Source: an uncultured Sphingomonas sp.
Lineage (GTDB): Bacteria; Pseudomonadota; Alphaproteobacteria; Sphingomonadales; Sphingomonadaceae
Direction of reading: 5' to 3'
Length of the DNA: 28,866 nt
Assembly (NCBI RefSeq): GCF_934560975.1
Contig: NZ_CAKTFO010000028.1
Span: forward strand, 1 to 28,866
Below the pieces are notes generated by a model that was not told the origin of the DNA, searched no databases, and saw only the letters and a program-made list of their open reading frames with translations. Within the stretch, counting starts at the first letter, position 1. The number at the start of each line of letters is the position of its first letter. A program made the position numbers and the translations under genes. Positions 1-7,772 of the stretch are shown here, piece after piece.

Positions 1-1463
1 TCCGACAGGTCGCCCGTGCCGACCACGAAGCCCTGCCGCTGGTTCGCCAGCCGGAACAGGTAATCGGTGCGCAGGCCCGCCTGCACATTCTCGAACGTCA
101 CGTCATACACCGGCTCGCCGCTGGCGAAGGGGTGGCCCATGTCCTTCAGCATCTGGGTCGTGGCGGGGCGGATGTCGATCTCCTCGCCCGTGACGCCCAG
201 CGCGCGCATCAGCGCCCAGGCATTGCCCTTGGTCGTGTCCCCGGTGGCGAAGCCCGGCATGGTGAAGCCCAGGATTGCGGTGCGGGGCAGGCCGAGCCGG
301 TCGCACGCCTTGGCCGCGACGATCAGGGCATGGGTCGAATCGAGTCCGCCCGAGACGCCGATCACCAGATTGTGGCTGCCGGTCGCCTGCATCCGCTTGG
401 CCAGGCCCTCCACCTGGATGTTGAAGCTTTCAAAGCAATCCTCGTCCAGCCGCGCGGGATCGTCGGGCACGAACGGGAAGCGCGGCACCACCCGCTCCAG
501 GCCGACATCGGCAAAGTCGGATTGATGGTCGAAGGCGATCCGGCGGAAGCGGGTTTCGGGATGGTCGTGCGCGCGCGCCGCGTCGTTGAACGTGCCGAAC
601 CGCATCCGCGCCTGGCGCAGTCGGGCGAGGTCCATGTCGGCATAGATCAGTTCCGGCTCATGATCGAACCGGCCCGATGCGGCGAGGCGATAGCCCAGTT
701 CGTGGATCATCGCCTGCCCGTCCCAGGCGAGGTCGGTCGTGCTTTCGCCCGGGCCGGACGCCGAATAGACGTAGGCGGCGGTGGCGCGCGCCGACTGCGA
801 TGCGCCATACAGGTCGCGCTCCCGCTCCTTGCCGACCACGATGTTGGACGCGGACAGGTTGGCGAGGATCAGCGCGCCGGCCATCGCCCCGTAGGAGGAG
901 GGCGGAATCGGCGCCCAATAATCCTCGCAAATCTCGATATGGAAGACGAAGTCGGGCAGGTCGCGCGCGGCGAAGATCAGATCGGGGCCGAACGGCACCT
1001 CCTCACCCGCGACGATGATGGACAAACCGGACAGGCCGACGCCGGGGGCGAACCAGCGTTTCTCATAATATTCGCGATAATTGGGCAGGTAGCTTTTGGG
1101 CACCACACCCAGCACGCGTCCGCGATGGATCGCGATCGCGCAATTGTAGAGCCGCCCGTTGCGGCGCAGCGCCGCGCCGACCAGCAGAACCGGCTTCAGC
1201 GTGGCGCTGGCGGCGATCAGCTTCGCCAGCTCCGCCTCGACCTGGTTGAGGAGGGCGTCCTGCAGGTGCAAATCGTCGATCGCATAGGAGGACAGGCACA
1301 GTTCGGGATAGACGATCAGGTCCGCGCCGCGCCGGTCGCCGTCCTCCGCCAGGGCCAGGATCGAGCGGGCATTGGCAACGGGGTCGCCCGCCGTCGCCAC
1401 CGGGGTCGCCGCGGCAACCCGAACCATGTCCTGCGCGTGAATCGAATAAAAGCGGTCAGCCAT
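1..1463 (-). CDS. nadE: Glutamine-dependent NAD+ synthetase, 3' end cut by the window edge
   Basis: Converts deamido-NAD to NAD+ using ATP and ammonia released from glutamine; last step of NAD synthesis, cytoplasmic. The 487 codons present start at an ATG at 1463 and read without a stop to the window edge. The N-terminal nitrilase-like glutaminase domain shows its triad: Glu54 in VYPELCLSSY, a Lys in VVPKSYLPNYREYYEKRWF and a Cys in HIEICEDYW. The C-terminal synthetase domain begins with the PP-loop VSGGLDSTHA near position 350, followed by GFTMPGFATGDTTKGNA. Family members with both domains are about 680 residues, so roughly 190 are missing. It lies 69 bp downstream of miaB on the same strand. 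Seen directly: domains and motifs; family knowledge: reaction. Identification is secure. Confidence 0.95.
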   Translation of the reverse strand, partial: MADRFYSIHAQDMVRVAAATPVATAGDPVANARSILALAEDGDRRGADLIVYPELCLSSYAIDDLHLQDALLNQVEAELAKLIAASATLKPVLLVGAALRRNGRLYNCAIAIHRGRVLGVVPKSYLPNYREYYEKRWFAPGVGLSGLSIIVAGEEVPFGPDLIFAARDLPDFVFHIEICEDYWAPIPPSSYGAMAGALILANLSASNIVVGKERERDLYGASQSARATAAYVYSASGPGESTTDLAWDGQAMIHELGYRLAASGRFDHEPELIYADMDLARLRQARMRFGTFNDAARAHDHPETRFRRIAFDHQSDFADVGLERVVPRFPFVPDDPARLDEDCFESFNIQVEGLAKRMQATGSHNLVIGVSGGLDSTHALIVAAKACDRLGLPRTAILGFTMPGFATGDTTKGNAWALMRALGVTGEEIDIRPATTQMLKDMGHPFASGEPVYDVTFENVQAGLRTDYLFRLANQRQGFVVGTGDLS

Positions 1464-1532
1464 TCCCGGACCCTGCTGTTGATGCCGTGTTGATGCAACC
1501 AACGGGAGGGCAAAGGGTGCCGGACCGGCCGA

Positions 1533-2858
1533 TCAGGCGGCGATCCGCTCGGTCACGCGTCCGTTGAGCGAGACGGGGCCGGCGGCCACGATCTCCACGT
1601 CCACGAGGTCGCCGATGCGGCCGCCGTCGATCAGCACCGATTGCAGCCAGGGTGACTTGCCCAGCATCTGACCGGGTGACTTGCCCTGCCGCTCGATCAG
1701 CACCTGGCAGCTGCGCCCGACCGTGGCGCGGTTGAAGGCGAATTGCTGTTCGGACAGCAGCGCCTGGAGCCGCTGGAGCCGATCGTGCATCACCGCCTCG
1801 GCCACCTGTTCGGTCATGGTGGCGGCGGGCGTGCCGGTGCGCGGCGAGTATTTGAAGCTGAACGCCTGGGCGTGGCCGATGGCACGCACCACCGCCAGTG
1901 TTTCCTCGAACTCGGCGTCGGTTTCGCCCGGGAAGCCGACGATGAAGTCGCCGGAAATGGCGATGTCCGGCCGCACCGCGCGCACGCGTTCGATCAGGCG
2001 CAGATAGCTGGCGACATCATGCGCCCGGTTCATCGCCTTCAGCACGCGGTCGCTGCCCGCCTGCACCGGCAGATGGAGGAACGGCATCAGGCTTTCCACC
2101 TCGCCGTGCGCCGCGATCAGGGCGTCCGTCATGTCGTTGGGGTGGCTGGTGGTGTAGCGGATGCGCTCCAGCCCCGGCAGGCGGTCGAGCGCGCGGATCA
2201 GCCCGTCCAGGCCCTGCGTGCGTCCCGCTTCGTCCTCGCCGGTCCAGGCATTGACGTTCTGACCCAGCAACGTGATCTCGCGCGCGCCGCGCTCGACCAG
2301 CGCCCTGGCCTCCACCACCACTGCGCTCCACGGCCGCGACACTTCGGCACCGCGCGTATAGGGCACCACGCAATAGGTGCAGAATTTGTTGCACCCTTCC
2401 TGCACGGTCAGGAACGCGCTGGGCCCGGCGTTGCGGCGCGACGGCAGCGCATCGAACTTGGACGCGGCGGGCATGTCCGTGTCGATCGCCTTGGTGCCCG
2501 ACGCGGCCTCCGCGATCAAAGCCGGCAGATTGTGATAGGCTTGCGGGCCGACGACCAGATCCACCGCCTTCGCCCGGCGCGGAATCTCGCCGCCTTCGGC
2601 CTGGGCGACGCAGCCCGCGACCGCGATCATCGGCTTGCCGCCATCCCGGCGCGCGATGCGGCCGATGTCCGAATAGACCTTCTCCGCCGCCTTCTCCCGG
2701 ATGTGGCAGGTGTTGAGCACCACCAGTTCGGCATCGTCGGCGCCCGCCTCCACCATGCCCTGTTCCTGCATCAGCTCGGCCATGCGGGTCCCGTCATAGA
2801 CGTTCATCTGACAGCCGAACGACTTGACGTGGAAGCTCTTGGGGACTGGGCGGGACAT
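1533..2858 (-). CDS. miaB: tRNA-2-methylthio-N6-isopentenyladenosine-37 methylthiotransferase MiaB
   Basis: Radical-SAM enzyme that adds the methylthio group to i6A37 of tRNAs reading UNN codons. The 441-residue protein has the UPF0004 domain with cluster cysteines Cys16 (SFGCQMN), Cys51 (LNTCHIRE) and Cys83 (AGCVAQ), then the radical-SAM motif Cys156-x3-Cys160-x2-Cys163 (GCNKFCTYC), and a C-terminal TRAM-like region. The frame stays open upstream to 3107, but family similarity begins at MSRPVPKSFHVKSFGCQ, so I start at the ATG ending at 2858; an ATG at 2870 would add four residues. Neither has a strong ribosome binding site. nadE follows on the same strand after 69 bp. A second methylthiotransferase, rimO, lies at 21464-22813. 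Confidence 0.95.
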   Translation of the reverse strand: MSRPVPKSFHVKSFGCQMNVYDGTRMAELMQEQGMVEAGADDAELVVLNTCHIREKAAEKVYSDIGRIARRDGGKPMIAVAGCVAQAEGGEIPRRAKAVDLVVGPQAYHNLPALIAEAASGTKAIDTDMPAASKFDALPSRRNAGPSAFLTVQEGCNKFCTYCVVPYTRGAEVSRPWSAVVVEARALVERGAREITLLGQNVNAWTGEDEAGRTQGLDGLIRALDRLPGLERIRYTTSHPNDMTDALIAAHGEVESLMPFLHLPVQAGSDRVLKAMNRAHDVASYLRLIERVRAVRPDIAISGDFIVGFPGETDAEFEETLAVVRAIGHAQAFSFKYSPRTGTPAATMTEQVAEAVMHDRLQRLQALLSEQQFAFNRATVGRSCQVLIERQGKSPGQMLGKSPWLQSVLIDGGRIGDLVDVEIVAAGPVSLNGRVTERIAA

Positions 2859-3148
2859 GGGCCGGGCCATAGCGGAGGCGGGGGAAACAAGAAAGCGGCC
2901 CGGCATCGCCCGACCGCTTTCCTCCACCCGTTGGATGTACGGCATCCTCTCCCAACACCGGCGCGTGGCCGATCGCTTTGCCGGTGCCGTGCCGACGCGA
3001 TGGCAGGCCTCTACGTTGCAGGATATGGGCCCACAAGCAAAGCCTGAGATGTTGCGGAAATGATAACGGTACCATTGCAGAAGCGTGACTTTGCGGACAC
3101 ATTTCACCGATGGTGACGTAGGGTATCCGGACCGCTAATCGGCGCTGC

Positions 3149-4201
3149 ATGCGCTTCTCCCGTCCACTTCGCCTCGACCTGAACAGCGACTCGCTGGTCG
3201 CGAACTGGCGCATGCTGGCCGCGCAGGGCGGGACGGCGGCATGCGGCGCGGCGATCAAGGCCGATGGCTATGGGCTGGGTGCGCGCGGAGTGGCGGTGCG
3301 CCTTGCCAAAGCAGGCTGCCGCGACCTGTTCGTCTCCAACTGGGCGGAGGCGGAGGCGCTTGGCGCGCTGCCCGAGGGTGTCGCCTTGTCCGTGCTGCAC
3401 GGGGTTCGCGCGGAGGACATGGCGCTTGCACGGACCTTGCCGGCCCGCCCCGTGTTGAACAGCGCCGCGCAGGTCGCGCGCTGGCGGGATGCCGGTGGCG
3501 GCAGGTGCGACGTAATGGTGGATACCGGCATGAGCCGGCTCGGCCTCGATCCGCGGGAGGCGTGCTCGGGGCTGCTCGACGGTTTGGACATCGACACTTT
3601 GCTGAGCCATCTGGCCTGCGCCGAGGAGCGCGATCACCCGCTCAACGCGATGCAGCTGGCGCGGTTCGTCGCCGTTCGCGCGAAAGTGCCGGCGCGCCGC
3701 TACAGCCTCGCCAATTCGGCCGGCATCCTGCTCGGGCGCGATTATGCGTTCGATCTCACCCGTCCCGGCCTGGCGCTCTATGGCGGGATCCCGGACCCGA
3801 ATGACGCAGAGCAGCGCGCCGCGTTGCAGCAGGTCGCGCGGCTGATGGCGCAGGTGCTGCAAATACGCAACGTGCCCACCGGCGAAAGCGTCGGCTATGG
3901 CGCGACCTGGGTCGCCGCGCGCCCGTCAACGGTGGCGATCCTCAATATCGGCTATGCCGACGGCCTGTTCCGCCGGCTTGCCCCGCTTCTGTCCGTGTCG
4001 TGCGAGGGCGCGCCTTGCCCGGTGATCGGCCGCATTTCGATGGACCTGACGGCGGTGGACGTGACCGGCGCGGGGGTGACGGAGGGCGACTGGCTGGAAC
4101 TGGACTTCGCCTTGCCCGATCTCGCCGCAGGTTCGGGCCTGTCGCAATATGAGCTGCTGACCAGCCTGGGCCAGCGGTTCGACCGGCGCTGGCGCGATTG
4201 A
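3149..4201 (+). CDS. alr: Alanine racemase (PLP-dependent)
   Basis: Interconverts L- and D-alanine, supplying D-alanine for peptidoglycan; cytoplasmic. The 350-residue product has the PLP-binding lysine in AAIKADGYGLGARG (Lys37) and the second catalytic base in ESVGYGATW (Tyr250). It also has the conserved MVDTGMSRLG strand and, near the C terminus, the GRISMDLTAVDVT segment of the beta-barrel domain. Length fits the family (about 350-370). The start ATG gives MRFSRPLRLDLNSDSLVANW, matching the usual beginning. The 290 bp between it and miaB (divergent) hold no gene I can support, only space for two divergent promoters. It converges on cobB with a 15 bp gap. Confidence 0.93.
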   Translation: MRFSRPLRLDLNSDSLVANWRMLAAQGGTAACGAAIKADGYGLGARGVAVRLAKAGCRDLFVSNWAEAEALGALPEGVALSVLHGVRAEDMALARTLPARPVLNSAAQVARWRDAGGGRCDVMVDTGMSRLGLDPREACSGLLDGLDIDTLLSHLACAEERDHPLNAMQLARFVAVRAKVPARRYSLANSAGILLGRDYAFDLTRPGLALYGGIPDPNDAEQRAALQQVARLMAQVLQIRNVPTGESVGYGATWVAARPSTVAILNIGYADGLFRRLAPLLSVSCEGAPCPVIGRISMDLTAVDVTGAGVTEGDWLELDFALPDLAAGSGLSQYELLTSLGQRFDRRWRD

Positions 4202-4216
4202 AGGCGACCGGTTCGA

Positions 4217-4921
4217 TCAGCCCAGCAGCGAAGCCACCCATTGCGGCACCAGCAGCGATGCGGGGCCGTGGCGCGCTTGGTCGAACCAGCCTGTGCCGGC
4301 CGACGGTTCCAGGTTGAGCTCCAAGGTTGCGGCAACGGCTGCATTCGCCATCTGGACGAAGCCCGCGGCGGGATAGACCGCGCCCGACGTTCCGATCGAC
4401 ACGAACAGGTCGGATTCTCACAAGGCCGACTCGATCTCTGCCATGCGGTAGGGAATCTCACCGAAGAAGACGATGTCGGGGCGCAGCATTCCCGCTGGCC
4501 CGCAGGCGGGACAGGGCGGCCCGCCCATCATCTCGCCCGCGAAACGCGACCGCGCGTCGCAGCCGCCGCAAAGGGCCGACATCAGTTCGCCATGCATGTG
4601 GATCAGCCGGCGGGCGCCGGCCCGCTCGTGCAGGTCGTCCACATTCTGCGTCACGATGGTCAGCCCGCCGGTCCACGCCGCATCCAGCCGCGTCAAAGCT
4701 TCATGCGCCGGATTGGGCGCGACCTGCGCCAGCGCCGCCCGCCGCGCATCATAGAAACGCAGCACCATCTCGGGGTCGCGCGCCAGCGCCTCGGGCGTGC
4801 ACACATCCTCGACCCGGTGCCCCTCCCACAGCCCGCCGGGCCCGCGAAAGGTGGCGATGCCGCTTTCGGCGGAAATGCCGGCACCGGTGAGGATGACGAT
4901 GTTGCGAACGGGGGCGGCCAT
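4217..4921 (-). pseudogene. cobB: NAD-dependent protein deacylase CobB (sirtuin), interrupted by an in-frame TGA
   Basis: Sirtuin that removes acyl groups from lysines using NAD+. From the ATG at 4921 the frame encodes the NAD site GAGISAESGIATFRGPGG (13-30), TQNVDDLHERAG, the catalytic His110 (HMHGEL), a zinc site with Cys118/121/137/140, and RPDIVFFGE. A TGA at 4418-4420 then stops it after 167 residues. The same frame, with no shift, continues with ESDLFVSIGTSGAVYPAAGF and ELNLEPS to a stop at 4217: the normal end of a sirtuin of about 234 residues. One base substitution therefore explains the break. The lost part includes the GTS and NLEP segments that close the NAD pocket, so the short product is probably inactive. 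Alternatives are a base-call error or stop readthrough. Divergent from dapB, 64 bp apart. Confidence 0.85.
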
Positions 4922-4985
4922 GTCCGCACGCTATCCCAAGCCTTGCCCCCTCGCCAATCTCCCGCCCCTGTGCCAGACGGCCGGC

Positions 4986-5726
4986 ATGACGATCGGGATC
5001 GGTATCATCGGCGCAAGCGGGCGCATGGGACAAGCGATCGCCGCCGAGCTTGGCGATGCGGCACGGCTTGCCGGGGGCATCGACCGGGCAGGGCCGGTGT
5101 TCGGCAACCATGCCGATGCCGCTGCCCTGGCGCGCGCGTCCGACGTGATGATCGACTTCTCCTCGCCCGCCGCTTTGGCGGATGTGCTGGCGGCAGCGAC
5201 CGAGGCGGGCACCCCGCTGGTGATCGGCACCACCGGCCTCCGGGCCGAACATCATGCCGCAATCGACGGTGCCGCCCACGCAATCGCCGTGCTGCAAACC
5301 GCCAACACGTCGCTTGGTGTCAACCTGTTGAGTGCCCTGGTCGAGCAGGCGGCGCGCCGGCTCGGCCCCGACTGGGACATCGACATCGTCGAGATGCATC
5401 ACCGCCACAAGGTCGACGCACCCTCCGGCACCGCCCTGCTACTGGGCGAGGCGGCCAATGCGGGGCGCGGCGCGGCGGACGGCGCGCTCAACCGCTTCGG
5501 GCATGACGGCCGGCGCGAGGAGGGGGGCATCTATTATGCCGCACTGCGCGGCGGATCGGTGGCGGGCGATCACCAAGTGGTCTTCGCGACGGACGGCGAG
5601 CGGATCGAGCTGGGCCATCGGGCGGAAAGCCGCGTCATCTTCGCGCGCGGCGCGGTGAAGGCGGCGATGTGGCTCGCGGGCAAGCCGGCGGGCCGCTACA
5701 CGATGGCCGACATGCTCGGCTTCTGA
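4986..5726 (+). CDS. dapB: 4-hydroxy-tetrahydrodipicolinate reductase
   Basis: Reduces 4-hydroxy-tetrahydrodipicolinate with NAD(P)H in the diaminopimelate/lysine pathway, feeding peptidoglycan and protein synthesis. The 246-residue product begins MTIGIGIIGASGRMGQAI, with the nucleotide-binding GASGRMG loop. It contains GTTGL and the family signature MHHRHKVDAPSGTA (His138, His139, Lys142), which holds the catalytic and substrate-binding residues. The ATG at 4986 puts the Rossmann strand at the N terminus; the frame is open further upstream but would add non-homologous sequence running into the cobB region. nth starts one base after the stop codon, so the two are probably co-transcribed. Confidence 0.95.
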   Translation: MTIGIGIIGASGRMGQAIAAELGDAARLAGGIDRAGPVFGNHADAAALARASDVMIDFSSPAALADVLAAATEAGTPLVIGTTGLRAEHHAAIDGAAHAIAVLQTANTSLGVNLLSALVEQAARRLGPDWDIDIVEMHHRHKVDAPSGTALLLGEAANAGRGAADGALNRFGHDGRREEGGIYYAALRGGSVAGDHQVVFATDGERIELGHRAESRVIFARGAVKAAMWLAGKPAGRYTMADMLGF

Positions 5727-5727
5727 C

Positions 5728-6387
5728 GTGAAGCGCGACGCGATTTTCGAATTCTATCGCCGCCTGGCGGATCAGGATCCGTCACCCGAAACCGAACTCG
5801 AATATGTGAACCCCTATACGTTGCTGGTGGCGGTGGCCCTGTCGGCGCAGGCGACCGACGTCAGCGTCAACAAGGCGACGCGCGCGCTGTTCGAGACGGT
5901 GCGCACGCCGCAGGCGATGGTCGAACTGGGTGAGGAGGGGCTCAAGGCGCACATCAAGGCGATCGGCCTGTTCAACACCAAGGCCAGGAACGTGATCGCT
6001 TTGTCCGAACAGTTGATCGCGCACCATGGCGGGAATGTGCCGCGTGATCGCGCGGCGCTGGAAAGCCTGCCGGGCGTCGGCCGCAAGACCGCCAATGTGG
6101 TGCTGAACGTCGCCTTCGGGGAGGAGACGATAGCGGTCGACACGCACATCTTTCGCGTGTCCAACCGCACCGGCCTCGCGCCGGGCAAGGATGTGCTGGC
6201 GGTCGAGCTGAAGCTGGAAAAGGTCACGCCCCGGCCGTTCCGCAGTCATGCGCACCATTGGCTGATCCTGCACGGCCGTTACGTCTGCAAGGCGCGCAAG
6301 CCCGAATGCTGGCGCTGCATAGAAATCGACCTATGCCGCTACGAACCGAAAACGCCTCCGCCGAAATCCGTCGCGCAATCGGGGTAG
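5728..6387 (+). CDS. nth: Endonuclease III (DNA glycosylase/AP lyase)
   Basis: Excises oxidised pyrimidines and nicks the abasic site during base-excision repair. The 219-residue protein carries the helix-hairpin-helix LPGVGRKTANVVLN with the Schiff-base Lys120 and the catalytic Asp138 in AVDTHIFRVSNR; both numbers match the E. coli enzyme. The [4Fe-4S] loop is Cys187-x6-Cys194-x2-Cys197-x5-Cys203. It starts with GTG at 5728, one base after the dapB stop, giving MKRDAIFEFY; no ATG near the N terminus fits better. Tight spacing indicates an operon with dapB although the functions are unrelated. tRNA-Arg follows 43 bp downstream. Confidence 0.95.
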   Translation: MKRDAIFEFYRRLADQDPSPETELEYVNPYTLLVAVALSAQATDVSVNKATRALFETVRTPQAMVELGEEGLKAHIKAIGLFNTKARNVIALSEQLIAHHGGNVPRDRAALESLPGVGRKTANVVLNVAFGEETIAVDTHIFRVSNRTGLAPGKDVLAVELKLEKVTPRPFRSHAHHWLILHGRYVCKARKPECWRCIEIDLCRYEPKTPPPKSVAQSG

Positions 6388-6430
6388 CGGCGGCGCAAAG
6401 CCTCTGCTAAGCGACCGCTTCCGGCACCAG

Positions 6431-6507
<77 letters not shown>

Positions 6508-6611
6508 CCTGCGCTTGTTTCAGGCGGTGGCGGCATATGCCTTGGCCTTCCCCGCAAAGTTCGGGCGCGCGTTCGTGCTTGCGGACCGGGTCGGGTTCGA
6601 TGTTACGCCGG

Positions 6612-6851
6612 TCAGTTCGCGTCGGGGGAGGCAGCGCCCTTGCGCAGGTCGTCGTCTCCGGTCAACGCCAGCAGCGCGCGGCGGGCGCCATATTGGACGC
6701 CCCAGCCGATCGCATAGGTCACGATCGCGGGTGCGACGATACGGAGCGCCTGCTGCGTCAGGTAGCCGCCGATGGCACCCTTGATCCCGCTGTCACCATC
6801 CTGTCGGTCGATCGCCGCCCCGACGAGCATCGCAAGCATGTTGTTGGCCAA
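6612..6851 (-). CDS. Small hypothetical hydrophobic protein
   Basis: About 79 residues, function not recognised. A TTG start at 6851 is preferred because AGGAG (6859-6863) lies exactly 7 bases upstream; the ATGs at 6866 and 6839 are worse placed. The product starts MANNMLAMLVGAAIDRQDGD, then GIKGAIGGYLTQQALRI and a hydrophobic stretch around PAIVTYAIGWGVQYG that could be one membrane helix or an amphipathic hairpin, and ends in a charged tail. The arrangement (short hydrophobic start, DR-DGDSGIKGA, hydrophobic segment) recalls short uncharacterised sphingomonad proteins; that is recollection, not a search result. It sits 48 bp downstream of another tiny gene on the same strand, probably co-transcribed. 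Confidence 0.6.
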   Translation of the reverse strand: MANNMLAMLVGAAIDRQDGDSGIKGAIGGYLTQQALRIVAPAIVTYAIGWGVQYGARRALLALTGDDDLRKGAASPDAN

Positions 6852-6899
6852 AACCTGTCTCCTCAACGATCGTGCATGATCCCGCTTATCGGTCCCGTG

Positions 6900-7082
6900 T
6901 CAGGACGCGGCGGTCTTGGCCCCCGTGCGATAATCCCGATCCGCATGGTCGATCGCCGTCAGCAGATCCTGGAATTCGTAATTCTGCTCGAGTGGGTATG
7001 CGCGCTTGAAACTTTGGCCAAGCGCCCGGAGATCCCGCTCCGTCAGCAGGCCGACCGCGACGACCCGTTCCTGTTGTGGCAC
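6900..7082 (-). CDS. Very small hypothetical protein
   Basis: 60 residues with a GTG start at 7082 preceded by GAGG six bases upstream. The sequence begins MPQQERVVAVGLLTERDLRA, continues through FKRAYPLEQNYEFQDLLTAI and ends DHADRDYRTGAKTAAS. It is soluble, charged and predicted helical, with no cysteines and no membrane segment. Third codon positions are G/C rich and a good ribosome binding site is present, so it looks like a genuine gene rather than a chance frame. No family or function recognised. The gene at 6612-6851 follows on the same strand. Confidence 0.6.
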   Translation of the reverse strand: MPQQERVVAVGLLTERDLRALGQSFKRAYPLEQNYEFQDLLTAIDHADRDYRTGAKTAAS

Positions 7083-7225
7083 GCTTCACCTCGCATTGAT
7101 TGGACTGGAAGAACGAGCCCAAGCCTTGCGAGTGCCATTTGTTTCACCGTTGTGACGATTGTTGCCGGCGCGCACGGCATTAGCCGCCGGGCCGGCCATG
7201 CGGGATGGCGGCGGCGATGCGTCGG

Positions 7226-7258
7226 GAGAGCTCCGGCAGCCATCGCTCCGGAGCTCTC
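7226..7258. repeat. Perfect 11-bp inverted repeat (hairpin)
   Basis: GAGAGCTCCGG (7226-7236) and CCGGAGCTCTC (7248-7258) are exact reverse complements separated by 11 bases. It lies 32 bp past the stop of the Ser/Gly-rich secreted gene (minus strand) and 143 bp before the GTG-started small gene. There is no T run on either side, so it is not a standard intrinsic terminator. It could be a 3' mRNA-stabilising stem or an operator. Confidence 0.6.
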
Positions 7259-7290
7259 GGCATGAACCGGATGTTCAGCGTTTCGGGCGC

Positions 7291-7611
7291 TTAGCGCGGG
7301 GAACTGGACGGTATTTTGTCCTGCGGGTCACTGGAGCCGCGGGACTTGGCGCCTTTTCCGCCCTTGCTGCCTTTGCCGCCATGCTTGCCGGCCTTGTGCT
7401 GGCCGCGTGTCGAATCGCTGTTCCAGCCGCCGGACGATGACGCCGATCCCGATTGTCCGCCGGCCATCGCGCCGCCGTCGCTGCTGCTGCTGCTGCTGCC
7501 GGCGGTGCCGCGCGGGCCGGTGTCGGTCGAACTGGTGGTGCTCTGGCCGGTGGCGGCGCTGGCCATCAGAAAGGCCGCTGCCGTTGCCAGCAAAATTGTC
7601 TTGCTCAGCAT
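7291..7611 (-). CDS. Secreted Ser/Gly/Lys-rich low-complexity protein
   Basis: 106 residues with an N-terminal signal peptide: MLSKTILLATAAAFLMASAA, with likely cleavage around SAATG-Q. The mature part is low complexity: a Ser/Thr/Gly-rich segment with a run of six serines, then SGGWNSDSTRG, then a basic repeat of H-K-G-G-K-G type (GKHGGKGSKGGKGAKSRG). ATG at 7611 with AGGAG 9 bases upstream. The composition suggests an exported, disordered, positively charged protein that might bind cell-surface polymers or nucleic acid; that is inference. No catalytic domain. The serine run is encoded by a trinucleotide repeat. Confidence 0.65.
   Translation of the reverse strand: MLSKTILLATAAAFLMASAATGQSTTSSTDTGPRGTAGSSSSSSDGGAMAGGQSGSASSSGGWNSDSTRGQHKAGKHGGKGSKGGKGAKSRGSSDPQDKIPSSSPR
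7480..7497. repeat. (GCT)6 trinucleotide microsatellite
   Basis: Six perfect GCT units on the plus strand, read as AGC serine codons on the minus strand inside the secreted Ser/Gly-rich gene. Slippage here would change the serine run by whole residues without breaking the frame. Confidence 0.85.
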
Positions 7612-7772
7612 CTCTCTTCTCCTGTCGCAATCCCTCCGCCGTTCCCCGTCTTACCGCCGGAGCGCCGCCGGCTTCTTTAACCAGGGTCAGGAAAGCGCGG
7701 GCGCGGCATGAAGTAACCCCGCCGCTGCGCGAGTCAGCGCATAGTCAGGCAGTGTGCGCTAGAGGGCAGGGG

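Noticed and set aside
1470..1500. Direct repeat GTTGATGC between miaB and nadE
   Set aside because: Eight bases, two copies; expected by chance and without structural context.
2859..3107. N-terminal extension of MiaB by 83 codons
   Set aside because: No family similarity before MSRPVPKSF, and no ribosome binding site for the far start.
4418..4420. TGA in cobB as a selenocysteine codon
   Set aside because: Sirtuins have no catalytic cysteine at this site and no SECIS-like stem was apparent directly after it.
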